Positions 51,092 through 63,532 are shown, numbered from the stretch's first letter. The stretch is 64,000 bases of DNA from Armillaria gallica (GCA_037576215.1 JBANDB010000007.1:5983001-6047000), one strand, 5' to 3'. Notes: generated by a model not told the origin, from the letters alone. Translations and numbers: made by a program.

Positions 51092-53210
51092 GTGGAGATG
51101 GAAGCTACTCTACAAGACATACTCAAGAACCCAGACTTGTTGACGCATCGTCGAGCTCCCAATGAAGGTGCATGGGGCAGAGCAGAGGCCTCGTCGTTTC
51201 CTACGTCTCTGATGTGTGCCATAGTGTTACACACCTGGGATGGACTATGTGGAGCTGTGTCAACCGAACTGGAAGATCTGTTAATCATGTCGCCCAATGC
51301 TTCAGTCATATACGCGCCGCCCCTGGGGGTCAACCAGGAGATGGCGATGTATCAGAACTACTGTTATGCGGATGACGATCCGTGCTGTTGGCCCCAACCC
51401 TACATGAATACACGACCTTATCTCGCATGCATTACAACCCAACCTGCACATGGCAGCAACGCCTACCGACCTCTTTATGGATTACCAAGCCGTGTCCACT
51501 TTGAAGAGCTGGATGGTTCATCTCTCATCCTTGGGCCAGGACTATGGGACAAGCAAGAATTGGAAAAACTCAAGACATGCTGCCAGCTTCTCTTGGACGT
51601 GGTCAGGGGACCCGACCTTCCTGTCACTCCCTTCCTGAATGAAAAGCACCGCCTGCTGCCCATGTTTCTTGAGCAGCTGGAAGCTCTCCCCCTGACTTTC
51701 GAGTGTCTATGTCTGTGTGTGGTGGAAACACAGAGACTAGCACTAGAGTTAAGGGCATATCTGGATTATTACCTACTCTATCATCCATGCATAGACTCTC
51801 CCAATGCGGTCCCCCCCTTGGCGCCGAAATTCGACCTCGCCAGCACGTTTACCACCAGTACCACAGTTGCGCAAGAGCTATTCAAGGCGGGAATTCCTGT
51901 GTGGCTCCTCCGCTCCCTCTCTGTGCTCCCTGCGACTCGGATTGATCGTGCGGTGAAAGTGACGCCTTGTACAGAGTGTGTAGACCTAGAGCCTTGCCCT
52001 CTGTGCCTGCAAGAGGTATATGTCGGTGCAGCTACTGACGAGAAAAAATACCAAGCTTTTGAAAGATTCACACGATCACATTTTACCGTGCCCAATCCAT
52101 TCTTATGGATGCCTGGAGTACATCAGCAACATCCTGTTCTACTGACACCACCACAAGAGACAGCGCATCAATATCAGCCTTGTGAGTAGGACCCAGATTT
52201 CATCAAAAATATGTGCATACTCATACCTCCTTCTCAGACGCAGTCCCTAGTCATGGATGGCATGGCCAGCATGCATCGAAAGTGCGCACATTACCAACGA
52301 GCTTTGACATTGCGGAACATGCATACCTGCCCCCCATAATTCCCTCCTGGAAAGCGGGTTTGTTAGCAGTCAACGCTGACCCTTCGCACACCGATGTAGC
52401 CGTGTCTGGGTATGCATTCCCCAAGCCCAAACTGTTTGTAAGTGTCCAAACCCTGGAGAAGCAGAAAATCGTACTGCTGGCATGGCTTCGATTACAAGTG
52501 GGACTGATCGTGCTGCTGGCACCTCCTTTTAACCTGCCAGTCCTTCTGCATCAGACGTGGCGAATGCTCCTTCAATTTGACTGGCTGCAAAACCCCACCA
52601 ATCACGACCCTGCCTCGAGCCAGGTTAACAACAGAGAGGCAAAAAGACAGGAGCGAGCGTCCATCTTTTTAGCAGGCTGCCAAGGAGAGTTGACTCTCAG
52701 ACAGGACCAGCCTGCGAAAGCAAAGTGGCAAGACATCAACGTGGACCGCCTGTTGCAAGATGACATCCAAGCGATCTTGTGGGAACTGAGCAAGCTCAAC
52801 TTTTGTCTGGAATTACTAGCCTTGGACGTGCGCATGTGTGGGATAGCTTCGGACGAAGAAGCTCAGCAAACTGCACACAGTCGTCACCTGGGCCTGTGCT
52901 TCCCCACTCATAAACTAGATCTGTGTTGGATCATAGACCGGGAAGTGCGAATCATGGCCTTGGCAATCCCATCTGGGTGAATCGTGCACCGTACGTGTGT
53001 GCGCTTTGACGTGTAATGGCATCGTGGGTCCATCCTCCTCCAGAGATCACCCGCAAACGCGAGACGTATGACCCTGAGCAGCTAGAGCACCTGGAGTTGG
53101 CGGTTATGAGGTATTATTGTGACACGTTCTTCCTGAAATTCGGTCGGGCACCTATCGTACCTCACCACCTCGAGCACCCCTTGAAGATGGGGTGGGAACC
53201 TCAGCCATGA
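51092..53210 (+). CDS. Large unrecognised protein, possibly nearly intact
   Basis: Exon one 51092..52181 joins exon two from 52238 through a clean GT-AG intron, giving QPYAVPSHGW across the junction; together about 610 codons stay open to 52976. A last part (ITRKRETYDPEQLEHLELAVMRYYCDTFF) lies in the 53052-53210 frame, but the intron between does not join in phase as I read it, so there may be a small indel. The product is rich in Leu, Cys and Trp, with CTECVDLEPCPLC (paired Cys) near 51968 and a helical second half. It has no membrane segments of clear length. I do not recognise a domain. It lies between two RING genes in the element. Confidence 0.55.
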
Positions 53211-53575
53211 GACACCATGTTAGGGAAACACTCGGGGTGTATGCAGGTGTCACGGCATGGGAGGATCCGGCAGAGCTTGCTGGAGATGTCTAAGAAACAT
53301 CCGCTCGTAGTCAGTCAATGGCAGTTGAATGCCCGGCCTTCTCGCCATTATGTTAACATATTGTCATATAATCTTGTTCCTTTCGCGAATTGATATCTAA
53401 TGGATCAGAGATCCGGTGTGATTCCAAGCTATGCGGTAACAGGAAACCATATGCAACAATACATTTTGTGTCCTTGACATTGGAGCACCAGGATCCTACT
53501 TCACGTGGACCAGTGGAATCAACCAAAAGGCTATAACGCACTACCGTCAACATCATTGTTATGGCTATCCATGCG

Positions 53576-53963
53576 TCAGGTTTCCAGTGCCTCCAGCTGC
53601 ATCATCAAATGGCTGTTTATGTCTTGCTGCTTCTCCAGACTGAGTAGAGCCTGCTCGAGCAACTTTTTGGTCTGGAAGAGTGCTTCCTGCGCAAGACCAG
53701 CTTGATGGGCAGCATTCCGACAGCGTCTGGCCAACTATGAACACACTTAGTTAAGCAGGAGAGACGACATGGAGGACGGCACCTACCACCCAAGAGAAAG
53801 CAACTTCCATCGCCAGTTGTTCACGTAACTGGGCCATGTGCCATTTGGCAAACTGTAAGTCTATCATCGCCAGCTCCCAGCACTGTGCTCCCCTCAGCCT
53901 CTCGAATGATAGCCAAAACGAGTGACCTACTCTCTCCATTGATATGCCCTCCAGTTCCAACAC
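53576..53963 (-). CDS. Small coiled-coil protein
   Basis: Model: complement(join(53576..53734, 53787..53963)), 111 aa, one 52-bp intron, phase 0. The sequence is almost entirely helical with heptads (RRCRNAAHQAGLAQEALFQ, LLEQALLSLEKQQDINSHL). It has no RING or other domain. A start at the inner ATG (53939) is also possible. It may assemble with the coiled-coil RING proteins on either side, or be the 3' end of a longer gene, since no upstream exon was looked for beyond 54100 with success. Confidence 0.6.
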
Positions 53964-54425
53964 TTGGTCTGTTCTGGACCCTCTTCACAGCCATCGGAAG
54001 GACAGATGCAAACAAAACATGCTTGATATGATACGACAAGTGGATGGCCACTTTGAAAGCGAGTCAGTGAGGAACGACAGGGATGGGCCAGAATATAGGC
54101 TGCAGGCGACTGATCTTTGACAGTGATGGTATATAATCAACCAAGATAACCTTTTCACCACCGTGTGAATGAGGGCATGCCACAGCCCAGGGTCAAAAGC
54201 TCAGTGAAGACTTAACATTGCAGTTTTTGGGATTACTTGGACCACCCCCGGCTGAGGATAAGCTCTGGCGGCAATGCACAAAATGGTACTTAAGGTTGTA
54301 ATACCGTCCCCTCAAGTTCTATCAATCACACACACATTTAAACTATTTCAGCGTGTAGCAACGTGAATGTTCCGTTCTGGTTGAAGTACAGTACATCCTA
54401 CATGGTAGCAACTGTGATGTCAGCG
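53964..54425. other. Spacer, no gene recognised
   Basis: Between two minus-strand genes; no motif was seen. Confidence 0.35.
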
Positions 54426-55266
54426 TCAAGACCGTCTGTGATGGCCGAGGTATTGGAGTAGATGGGGCCATGGACGAATTGTAATTCGTCCATCATGATC
54501 ACTGCCCACTCCTGCCGGAGGTGGAGGGATTCCACGACTTGTCGCCCATGCTTGAACAGCCGCCTTGAGACCCAGATTCTTAGTGGGTGCAGAGTGAAGT
54601 TCACGTTTGCAGGCAGGACAGGTGTACCACGGATGTTTGGCATGAGGGGGATGAACAAGATGGTGATATAGAATGCTAACCTCCCATAGCTTGGCTTGCG
54701 ACCTGGAAGCGAAGTCAAACAACAGCTGGGGGAGCACCATGGGACTGCGGGGATTAACTCCTGGATGTTGAACCAGAAAGGTGTTGTCGATCTGGTTAAA
54801 CCAAGCATGTGAACAGCGGGCGCAAACGGAGTGTCCACAATCCATCCTAGAAAGTTGTTGTCATTGCCGATCACAGCAGAACGCGCTGACTGGGGCACTT
54901 ACTGGTAGGGCTCCCACATTAAGGAGTGGCAGTGTGGACATTCCAAGGGCTCAGTGATGGATTGCACCTGCGAGATCAGGTTAGTTATTGTGAACCGCAA
55001 GCTGAAAGTGACCATACTGACGAGGCGACGCAGAAAATGGTCCCCAACATGCAGCCTCAGGTAGTGCATACCAAGCTCCCTCTCAAGCTCCAATACACGG
55101 TTGGCGAGATGGCGGTTATCCTGGGTCGAAGATCAGTTCACGAATGTGTGTAACTTCATATAGTTTGCACCTTCAAAAGGTCCTCAAAAGCGGTGGCAAC
55201 ATCAACAGTCAAAGTGCCGTTGGGGTCGGTGCTGGGATCGGGAGAGCCTGGCATGTGGGAGGGCAT
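54426..55266 (-). CDS. Coiled-coil RING-HC protein (intact)
   Basis: Model: complement(join(54426..54846, 54903..54967, 55022..55120, 55171..55266)), 226 aa, introns 50-56 bp, all phases agree and no stop occurs. The N-terminus is Pro/Ser/Thr-rich (MPSHMPGSPDPS). Exons 2-3 give a coiled coil (DNRHLANRVLELERELG). The RING-HC finger spans the last intron: CPHC, then C-G-H (MDCGHS), CARC and, after a long loop, CPAC. The last intron ends so that Gln is completed across the junction (PYQMDCGH). The tail is basic. It is the best-preserved ubiquitin-ligase-like gene in the element, and a different RING subtype from the one at 49873-50673. Target unknown. Confidence 0.85.
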
Positions 55267-56252
55267 AGGGTGGGTGGGGGAGGAGATGGAAGGTCTGGTC
55301 GCAATGGTAGAGAGATCAGTGGCAGTGCGATAATTGCAATTCGGATCTCAGGCCTTTCGGCGCCTACCAGTGCTTATTGAGGTGGATGTATAATCACACG
55401 GTGGCATGCCTTTGATTGGGAGTGGAGACTGAAATGCGGCTCTGACTGAAACTGACGGGTCGCCTCTACCTCCCATGGCACGGCGGTATTCTCACGAAGT
55501 CACTCTCACTCACGGGCAGGCGGCCATCCTACCACTAAGGGAGCCCTCACTCACAAACACAGCTCTCAGGAAGGTGTCAAATCACCATGCCTGTGTGAAG
55601 GAATATTGACCCTATCAAGTCCAATTTAACAAAAACATTGTACTTTGACATTAAGGTTCGTGGCTATTACTGACTGTTCCACATACTCAATTTATCAACA
55701 GATTAAATTGATCCAGACCCCTGTAGGTGGCCTTCCCCTGGTCAAGACGGATGCATGAGACCCCCCCTCCTTGCAAGTGCAGACTGGGCACAGTTGAACC
55801 TGACGGTTGCCGTGGAGGAGTCAGAGTTGACATCATTGCTCTGCTCAACCCAAGAGAACTCGTGTGGAGTCGGGCCTGTCTTACTCTCTCGAATTGGATT
55901 TACGATGGAGGCTGAATTTTAGTACCTAGCAACAGAACGTTCGAAGACGTTGGCTTGGTATTGGGGGACTGACATTAGCAGACGCATGCCAAATGATGAT
56001 TGATTCAGGAACCTACTGTGCTGAGCAACATGCCCACGATCTGGGATGGGATAGATCTGGTTGAGGAGGATAGGTACCTGAGCAGATTTGGGAAGACAGC
56101 GTGCCTGCTAAATAGGTGACAAAGCATGATGCGCCTAGCTTGGCATTCGCGAGGTTAGCCCAGCCAAATTGCTCGTGCTTGAGTAGCATGTCGTTCCAGG
56201 TAATGTGGGCTCACGTTAGTGGGCGATTAGTTTGTTCACGCATTACAAGCAG
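55267..56252. other. Spacer, no gene recognised
   Basis: It separates the divergently arranged RING-HC gene and the first F-box gene, so it may hold both promoters. A second possible start of the RING-HC gene upstream is closed by a TGA near 55360. Confidence 0.4.
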
Positions 56253-57467
56253 GCACTATGTACGGAATTGGTGGATGCCATCATAGATTGGGCATGTGAA
56301 GATGACCCCGGAGAGTGGGGACAACCATCCAGGGCAGGCGCAATCGGGTTGGTGTGCAAGGCTACGTTACCGTGATCGAGGGTCCGACTGGTTGAGATGG
56401 TGGTGGTTGTGGCAGATCGTGAGGATTGCGACAGCTTGGCAGTGCAAGGCTGGTTCATGCATGGCTCCCACCAACATCTGCGGATGCATGTACATCGTAT
56501 CAAGTGGCGTGGTCCAGTTGACCTCGCTCTCGTGGGACCAATCATCGATTTCTTCTCCCGAGTTTCGACTCTGTGTCTCTGGGCATGCAAGGACTGGCCA
56601 GTCACAATGCTGGGCCAGTCTACCTTTCCAACAATCACAAAACTCGAAGTTGAGCAGGCCATGTTTCCGACAGGGGGGCTGGCATATATCACTGAGGCGC
56701 TGTCATCCTTGACAGAAGTGCATTTGTGGGATGGTCTGTAGGTGCATCTTTCACCTGGTCAGTTTGGTCTACCGGGCACCCTGCTAGACTTGAGTCTGGA
56801 TCTTGAAACTTCCTTGGTGTGGGGGTTGGATGACTGGCTGTGCTGCACATGGTTGTCTGAAAAATTGTGTGCAATGCTGGAACCTTGGTTGGCAAGAGTG
56901 AGAGGGCTGCAGTCATTGTCGGTCAGGGCACAGTCTAAGAGCATGATGCTGGTAGTCGATGGGCTGCTGGAACGTAACATGAACATGTTGACACATCTGG
57001 AGTACAACACTGGTGAGTGAGAGGGGATCTGCATATGTATGCAGACTGACTAAGCTGCAGGATGTGATGGTGGATTTGAGGAGGCGGACTTGAGTGTCAA
57101 CGTTTGTGCAAAGCTGGAGTCTTTGGTGTTAGGTGCCATGGATCCAATGGTCCATCTGTTAGTGCCAGCGATACAGGACTTTGAGGCTGCCAGGCTGAAG
57201 ACATTGTGGTTGGAGATCCACATCGTGACACAGAGCATCGACAGCAGTGTATCCATGGAGAGCCTGGAGTCCTTTGACAAGTTGTTGAAGGCTTTGCATG
57301 ACCTCTTGACCCGGTCACAGGTGGAGGAACTAGGTTTCGCATTTTATTACTGCAACTGTGAACAGCTGCGATCTACGGAGGAGTACATGAGGCGGACATC
57401 GGGCCTGCGGAAGACTAGGGTGATTATGCTGTGCAGTTGTACCTACTTTAGTCAATATGAGATGTGA
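56253..57467 (+). pseudogene. F-box-like/leucine-rich protein, copy 1, damaged
   Basis: It begins after a splice-acceptor-like AG with ALCTELVDAIIDWA and AIGLVCKATLP, an F-box-like helix set of basidiomycete type. F-box proteins link substrates to SCF ubiquitin ligases through Skp1. A leucine-rich region follows (FPTITKLEVEQAMF, LTEVHLWDGL, LLDLSLDLE, LQSLSVRAQ, LKTLWLEIHI). An intron at about 57011-57060 has clean ends and joins in frame. Lesions: TGA at 56373-56375 in LP-stop-SRV, where arginine fits, and TAG at 56739-56741 where glutamine fits. The first exon is not identified. Confidence 0.72.
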
Positions 57468-57584
57468 AAATCGTAACAGATGAGCGCTGGCACAGATGTG
57501 TCATGACTGTGGGGCTGGGTCGTGCGGGGGCTGCTGGATTGCGCCGTTTGTTGGCTCTTTCTTTCCTTGCTTTCATAGTGTATC

Positions 57585-58932
57585 ATGAACGTGACCGCTA
57601 GTCAACTGCCTGCAGGAAACGGTCCCATACATTCCAAGAGTTGGATAGAGGTGAGTGTCCGAACTGCGGGTTGTGACAGGCAGGCTAATGTTCACTGCAG
57701 CAGCTACCCGACAATATCTTGAAGAGAATCGTAGCGGAGGTGTGTGACGGTGATCCTCAGGGTGGAAGGCTGTTACTGCCAGTTTCCGCGTGTTTCTATG
57801 CAATGGCGGAGGAGATTGCAGTGCAATTGGTGGAGGTAGTAGATTACGAAGGGGAGTATCATTCCCTGGAGGTGGCTGTCTGCTGGTTCTCTCACATTGA
57901 CCACTTGGGAGACACGTCGGCCGCAAGGTGGCTGCAATGGAAGGCTGGTACATTGCGAGCCGATGGGCTGGCAGTGGTGCTGGCTCAGCTACCTAATATT
58001 TGTTCGATGAGACTGGTAAATACGAGGGTCAGGGATGTCTTGCTGATGCCACAGATGGAGAGCATCGTGTTGGAGCATTGCATGCTCTGGTTCCCGGAGC
58101 TGGATTTGTTCCTGGCTGCACTACCTGCCCTGCAGATGCTGGTGATTGAGGGCCATGGAACCATTTTTGAGAGGGGCGTAGGAGTGGAGGCAGAGTACGA
58201 GTCAGCGTTGACGCTTCCAGCGACGTTGAGTCGGTTGGAGGTGGATGCCAGACATGTGCCCGAAGGTGAATGGGCTTTGTATTGGTTTCGCAATGCGAGA
58301 GGGCTGATGGAGCTGTGTGTGGGAATGACAGGTGCTGTGGGGTGGTACCCTGGGACTAACATTGTGGATGATAGCCAGGAGTGCCTGGAGGTCTTGACCT
58401 TGGCTCTGGGTGAGTCTGTATTCATCTGTCGAGCTGTGTTAGAGGGCTAATGGATCCCACAGAACACCAGTGGCAGCAGTGGAATCATTACTATGACATG
58501 ACAGACTGTGTAGCTTTGACCGAGGTCAGCTTGTCGGTCACCGACACTGCGGTGGACCTGGAGCATCTGGGTGACTTACTGGGCCACTTGGATTCACCGC
58601 GACTGGTTTCGCTAACTGTCGGCATTCACATCTGGTCCCAGACCGTACGGGCTTTCGATTTGGATACAACGAATACATATGTCATTGTGGCAGCGGCTTG
58701 GATAGGACCCTCATTGGAGACGCAGGTGGGGATTTCGCGAGTAGACTGTCAGATCCGCTGGAATGCATGCCCGAGTCTTCGCCAGGTCAACCTCATCCTC
58801 TATTTCTACGAGGATAGTTACCACAAGGAGGTCGCAGAGGTGTACTGGTCATGTTTCATGGAGGTGAGGCAACAATGGAATAATGTGAAGGTAGCCAGAG
58901 AGGTTGTAAGCTACTCGTACGAACTATTGTAA
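57585..58932 (+). CDS. F-box-like/leucine-rich protein, copy 2 (intact)
   Basis: Model: join(57585..57650, 57701..58409, 58463..58932), 414 aa, introns 50 and 53 bp, all phases agree. After a short start exon the F-box-like motif is QLPDNILKRIVAEVC, then LLLPVSACFYAMAEEI. The leucine-rich part has repeated LxxLxL units (LVNTRVRDVLLMPQMESIVLE; LPALQMLVIEG; LSRLEVDAR; CLEVLTLAL). It ends in a conserved helical part. By analogy it would give substrate specificity to an SCF-type ligase. It follows copy 1 in tandem and has no stop, in contrast to copy 1. Confidence 0.8.
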
Positions 58933-59589
58933 CCCTGAGAGAAGCTCTTCGTTGGTCCGTGTTGATGTGTGGTAGAACCCAAGATCATTATCATTCAGGT
59001 TGCCAAAGGCTCGGCAGGTACGTGAGCGTTGACAATACAGGTAAGATAGTGTAAGATTTTGTATGATTTTTGTGATTGATCTGGTACTGATGTCTAACAT
59101 AGCTGTTCCCCGAATGCAGCGCACAAGTTCCACATGTTGATCTTCTCTATGCAGCTCAGGATATGGATCAGGGCAAAGAGATGTCCATGTTCTTCCAACT
59201 TCCATTAGCAGGCATGTGGTTATCACGGCGCTGGCAACTAGGGCTCTTGACGTACTTGGTGAGTTCCCCGTCTTATGACATCAGTGCAATACTAACAAGC
59301 TGGCATAGAATTAGCAAATCGATGACGATTATTGAATAACAAGGTGACCTAAACCCTCAGTATTTTGTGATGTTAGGCTATGGACAGGACATTCGGTAGA
59401 TGTCGCTGTATCCTTGACGGGTTGCCCTGGTTTCATTGACTACAAGGTAAAGACGACGGATATGATACAGTGTAATGTGAATCAAAACGGCTGGTATGGA
59501 TGATGATGTGGTGGGATGGACGTCAATACGGAATCTAGTGACCCATGGTCAGAGCATGACAAGCGCAAGTGAGGCTCGTCCTTACCTGT
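58933..59589. other. Spacer, no gene recognised
   Basis: Between the F-box gene and the convergently placed PPPY gene; no motif was seen. Confidence 0.4.
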
Positions 59590-60540
59590 TCATGTGTTGC
59601 GGGTGCCCTGGAGCCATTTCTTGCACCTGCGGAAGAAGCAACAGAGACGGCCGACTGGAGCTTGTCCGTGAGTAGAGGCGACATGGTTGGTATTGGACAA
59701 CGCATCCAATGGATAACCAAGACCAAGGCCTATATTCCCGCGACATTTGTGAGGATTGTTGATGGGTCGATGGACCCATCGGACAGTCCGAGAGGAGCAT
59801 GGAGGCACGGTTGGATCAACAGCAGTGTATGGGGGAGGGAGAGATCGTTGGTTGCACGATAATTCGTGAGGCTCAGCGTAGGTGTGATAACCAGGATGCA
59901 AAAATTTGCTGAGGTGAATGAGTTGCCTCTTGGTCTGAACAGTGAGCACGGTTGTCTGGAAGGAGGGATGGAGGACATCGCGTTGGGATTGCAGAGACAC
60001 TTCAAGAGCATTTGCATCACGGATGGAAGGGATTGGTGGAAGTGGTTTGTCATGGCCGAGATTAAGAGAGTTGGTTTTTGTGTGGGAGTGGGGTTGCGCC
60101 GGATAAGGAACAGCGTCTGCGGCGGGCTTTGGCGGTGTTAGCAGGGGAGGTATGAGTGGAGGGTGGCATAGTTGATGATGTGAGATTAGGGTGGACTAGG
60201 CAGATGCTGTGAAGGGAGTTTGAGGGCCGCCCCCCGATGCCCGATGCTTCTCTTTAGAGGCATGCCCGACAGCTCAAACGGCGGGGGCTGTCCAGCACAC
60301 CATTCCATTTCCCATGCCGACGCTGCTATGCCTATTCAACAGCTGACAAATGGCTCGGCACATCTTTCCATCGTTCGATGCTGATATTTGCCTGATTGAT
60401 GCTGATGCTTGCTGACTGATGCTGAGCTGATATCGATCTGCTAGATGTCTGGTGGATGCCAATGCTTCTGTGATAGATGGTGAAGGGTATGGATGTTCCA
60501 GCGTGTCTATTCTTGGCGCCAACCAGCTCTTTCATCTCCA
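59590..60540 (-). pseudogene. PPPY-containing protein of unknown function, right copy
   Basis: Minus strand. The C-terminal two thirds are open from about 60255 to the TGA at 59590, apart from a TAG at 60196-60198 where glutamine fits: GGPQTPFTAS, DKPLPPIPS, DVLHPSFQ, SLPPPYTAVDPTVPPCSS, INNPHKCRGN and a Cys/basic end (LCCFFRRCKKWLQ). The N-terminal part (SITEALAS, then Gln/Ser-rich repeats of about 60360-60470) is in another frame. It is the inverted paralog of 36646-37640, with roughly two thirds of bases matching by eye. Both copies are transcribed toward the centre of the element. The function is not known to me. Confidence 0.65.
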
Positions 60541-63520
60541 CCACCACATTTTCGATTGTCTAAGGCTTGCCGGCATTCCAATACCCACTCCTTCCATCTG
60601 CCAATCCGTTTAGTGGACCTGCGTCTTCCCTTGACTAACACTGTGTTTCAACAAATTTGAGTTCAAGACATTCCTATGAGTGGAAAGGATAGGATAACTA
60701 GAAGGTGACAACGACCAAGTTCGGGGCAACTGGTTTTTGGGTGGCCAGAGGGAAGGACTTGAAAGAATCGGTGTAACCCTTCGTTGATGGAGAGAACGGC
60801 CCTTGGCTTTGATGGCTAACATCAATATGACAGGTTTCTAGTACCACAGTATCTTTGTGCTTACCGTCCCTTCAGTCTACGTCGTTCATTCTCAGTAGGG
60901 CAGCTCCAACTTTATTCTGATTTAATGTATCGTGTTCTGGCAACCAACAACACACCTGATGTGTCACGAGAACTTGGAGGCTTGGCTGCTGGCACACGAT
61001 GTGGGGAGGATTGGTTGACCATGCTCAGAACGTCCTATGTAAACAGAGTTCAGCGTGCATTTCGTTCTTGTGGTTGCTCAATGGTCATTCGCCAAAGTGG
61101 GCAGCGACGCTTGGCACGGGTTTTACACAGGGAAGGTGTATAGTATGTTATCTCCTTGCTCTGAGCTCGTGTGCTGAAGTACTCGATAGGCGTAGCTTCA
61201 AACTCAATGTCGTTTGGCATCAGGACGATAGATTTGGTTCTGTGTCTGAAAGAAAAGATGCCGCTGTTCAGGAGCAGATAACTTTCAGTTCTATGCCCCT
61301 ACACACATAGCTTCGACCCTCCTGCAGATCAAACCAGACGTCAAGGAAGTGGAGGCTGAGACTGACGACGCTGGTATCGCAAGAAGATAGCTTTGAGAAC
61401 AAGACAATACAATGACTGGTATAAGAGGTATGGAGCATACAAATGGATGATATGTAACTAGCAGTTATGAGAAGACACAAAAAACCGCAAAGCATGCATG
61501 GAATACATGTCAGTTATAGCTTGATGGCAATATGGCAATGGGAAGACTGACTGGGATGAATAGAAGCATGGTCATTTACATCCACCCGGGGATGAAGACA
61601 CCGACGACAGTGATGCCATTCCATACGATGCAAACGTGAATCTCCACCACGAAAATGCAGTTATTGGTCTGGAAAAGCAGAAATACTCCAGAAATGGTTC
61701 TGTTGGGCCTCAGAGGGAATGGGCGACCAGCCGTGGGACCCAGGACGATGCTATGATGCATGGTTCGCATGGTGGCACATCGAACCTCATTGATGAGAAC
61801 CAGGCCAAGAACATACAATGCAAGAGTGACCGAGTGTGAAGCCGCTGTCGTATTGAGTGTGAGGTAAACGATGGTGCAGAGGCGGTTGGCTGGGGTATGA
61901 GGCGGGCAAAAGAATGGGGAGGTGACAGGGTTCCCCACACCAATATTGAAGTATGCACTGCGACAAAGTGAAGCGAGTCCTCCTGTAGTAAGGGAGTGAC
62001 ACACACCCTTGCATAGCCATTCGCCCCAGACCCACGAGAGCGAACATGACCATTGTACTAGCAGGCCCATCAGCCCTAATCATTGGAGAGTCCGATGGGA
62101 TGGCGGCATACATGCAAGAGCCTAGAATTCGAAGAATGAGAGTGGTGGTGGCTCAGAGTGACATTGTTGTGAGGTTGAGTGCGGAATACCTGGGGAGATT
62201 GGTCAGCATTTCGATGTCCAGAGACGACGCAAAGAATAGGCTCACCTGGTAGTACAATGGAGAGATAGAGGTACTCTGAGGGAAAGACGCACCATGCAGA
62301 TGATAGCTTGGGAAAAAGAGAAAAGATTAAAGTATTGGTGTGACCAGTTGGTCACACAGAATGTTCGCCTACAATAGTAGTAGAGTGAGTTGTTACTGAG
62401 AGGTAAATTTACGGCTTGTTTCCTGAAATTTCTGAACGTCTAAAGGGCTCTGGCAGGATCTTATACATTTGAAAAATATATGGGACAACAATAGTAGCTA
62501 GGAACCACAGATAATCTTATCGTACTGCCACCCGGCAAAGGCCGTCCTGATGGCGGAACTTTTTCACCACCTACGGGTCACTATCTGTCAGCCACTCTTC
62601 GAGACAAACACCTACGCTTGAGGATCTGCCCTTTGTTCACTAGTGTGTGAGGGGTGTGCGTCCTTTGCTGGACTGAGAGTGAATAGCTCATAAATTCACT
62701 TACCGTCACTGTCTTTTCGGTCCCCTCGGGAGAATCTCGTGAAAGGACGGACTGGGAATGTTGGTCGTGGGTCCGTTGTTATGCCGCGGGGTGGAGAGGA
62801 TCTATCTTGAAGTCAGAGAGCATTATTGAAAGGAGCGAGTGCTAACCTTGAAGTTTTAAAGGCACCAAGTATGTAGTAGCTTTCATTCATCATGGCTGGC
62901 ACTCATTTATGTTCAGCTGTCTACGACCATAGGTGGCTTCGGGGCTTGGGGATCACTATGCGTATGCTGAAAAAATGAAAGCCGGAGAGCACGTTTGAGT
63001 TGATCTCTTCAGGTGAGGATCTGTTTTTGTTACCTGTGCGACTAGACGTATGTTTCTTTTGTAGTAACATACATGCTACGAATGCTAGCAAACTCGGAGG
63101 GTCGGTGCGAGTGTAGAATAGCCGAGCGAACAAGTGAGGTACTTGCGCCATGAGTTGGGCCATCTGAATGAAAAGATGCAGTCGAACATATAGTTGGTTT
63201 GTTAGCTACGCGTAAATGTGAGGATAATCGAACCCTGGCCTTGCAAGGCAAATACATATGTAGTGAGTCGACTACATCAATAACAGTCTTGCCAGAAGCT
63301 GTGGTAGGTTCGGACTTAGGCTTGAGTGCGAGCGTGGTAGGACCCCGGAACCCAAGCCATGATTGTGCCGAGGAGGCGGCCGATAACTGTCAGTGGCGCG
63401 GTATTGTGTGGTAGCACGCGGTATTATGTGGTAGGGAAAAGGATGGGGGTCAGGTAATGGTAGGTATGGGGATTGGCGATCAGGGACTGGTGGCTGTGGA
63501 GGACAGTCGAGTCGGACACT
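60541..63520. other. Right interior margin; weak minus-strand membrane-protein-like frames
   Basis: Minus-strand frames 61576-62070 and 61787-62113 have several hydrophobic stretches (VTLALYVLGLVLI; ISGVFLLFQ) that could be remnants of a multipass protein. They do not join into one model and I recognise no family. The rest (60600-61500 and 62270-63520) shows no gene. Confidence 0.3.
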
Positions 63521-63532
63521 ATAAAAAGAGTC

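Noticed and set aside
59569..60141. Plus-strand ORFs over the right PPPY gene as a separate gene family with 36982-37623 (minus)
   Set aside because: Both are shadows: third-position differences between the two copies support coding on the opposite strands.
36646..60540. The inverted PPPY paralogs as the actual terminal repeats of the element
   Set aside because: The true ends, set by the split host gene and short TIRs, lie 1.5 and 3.1 kb further out, and the paralogs are too diverged to be transposase-recognised ends.
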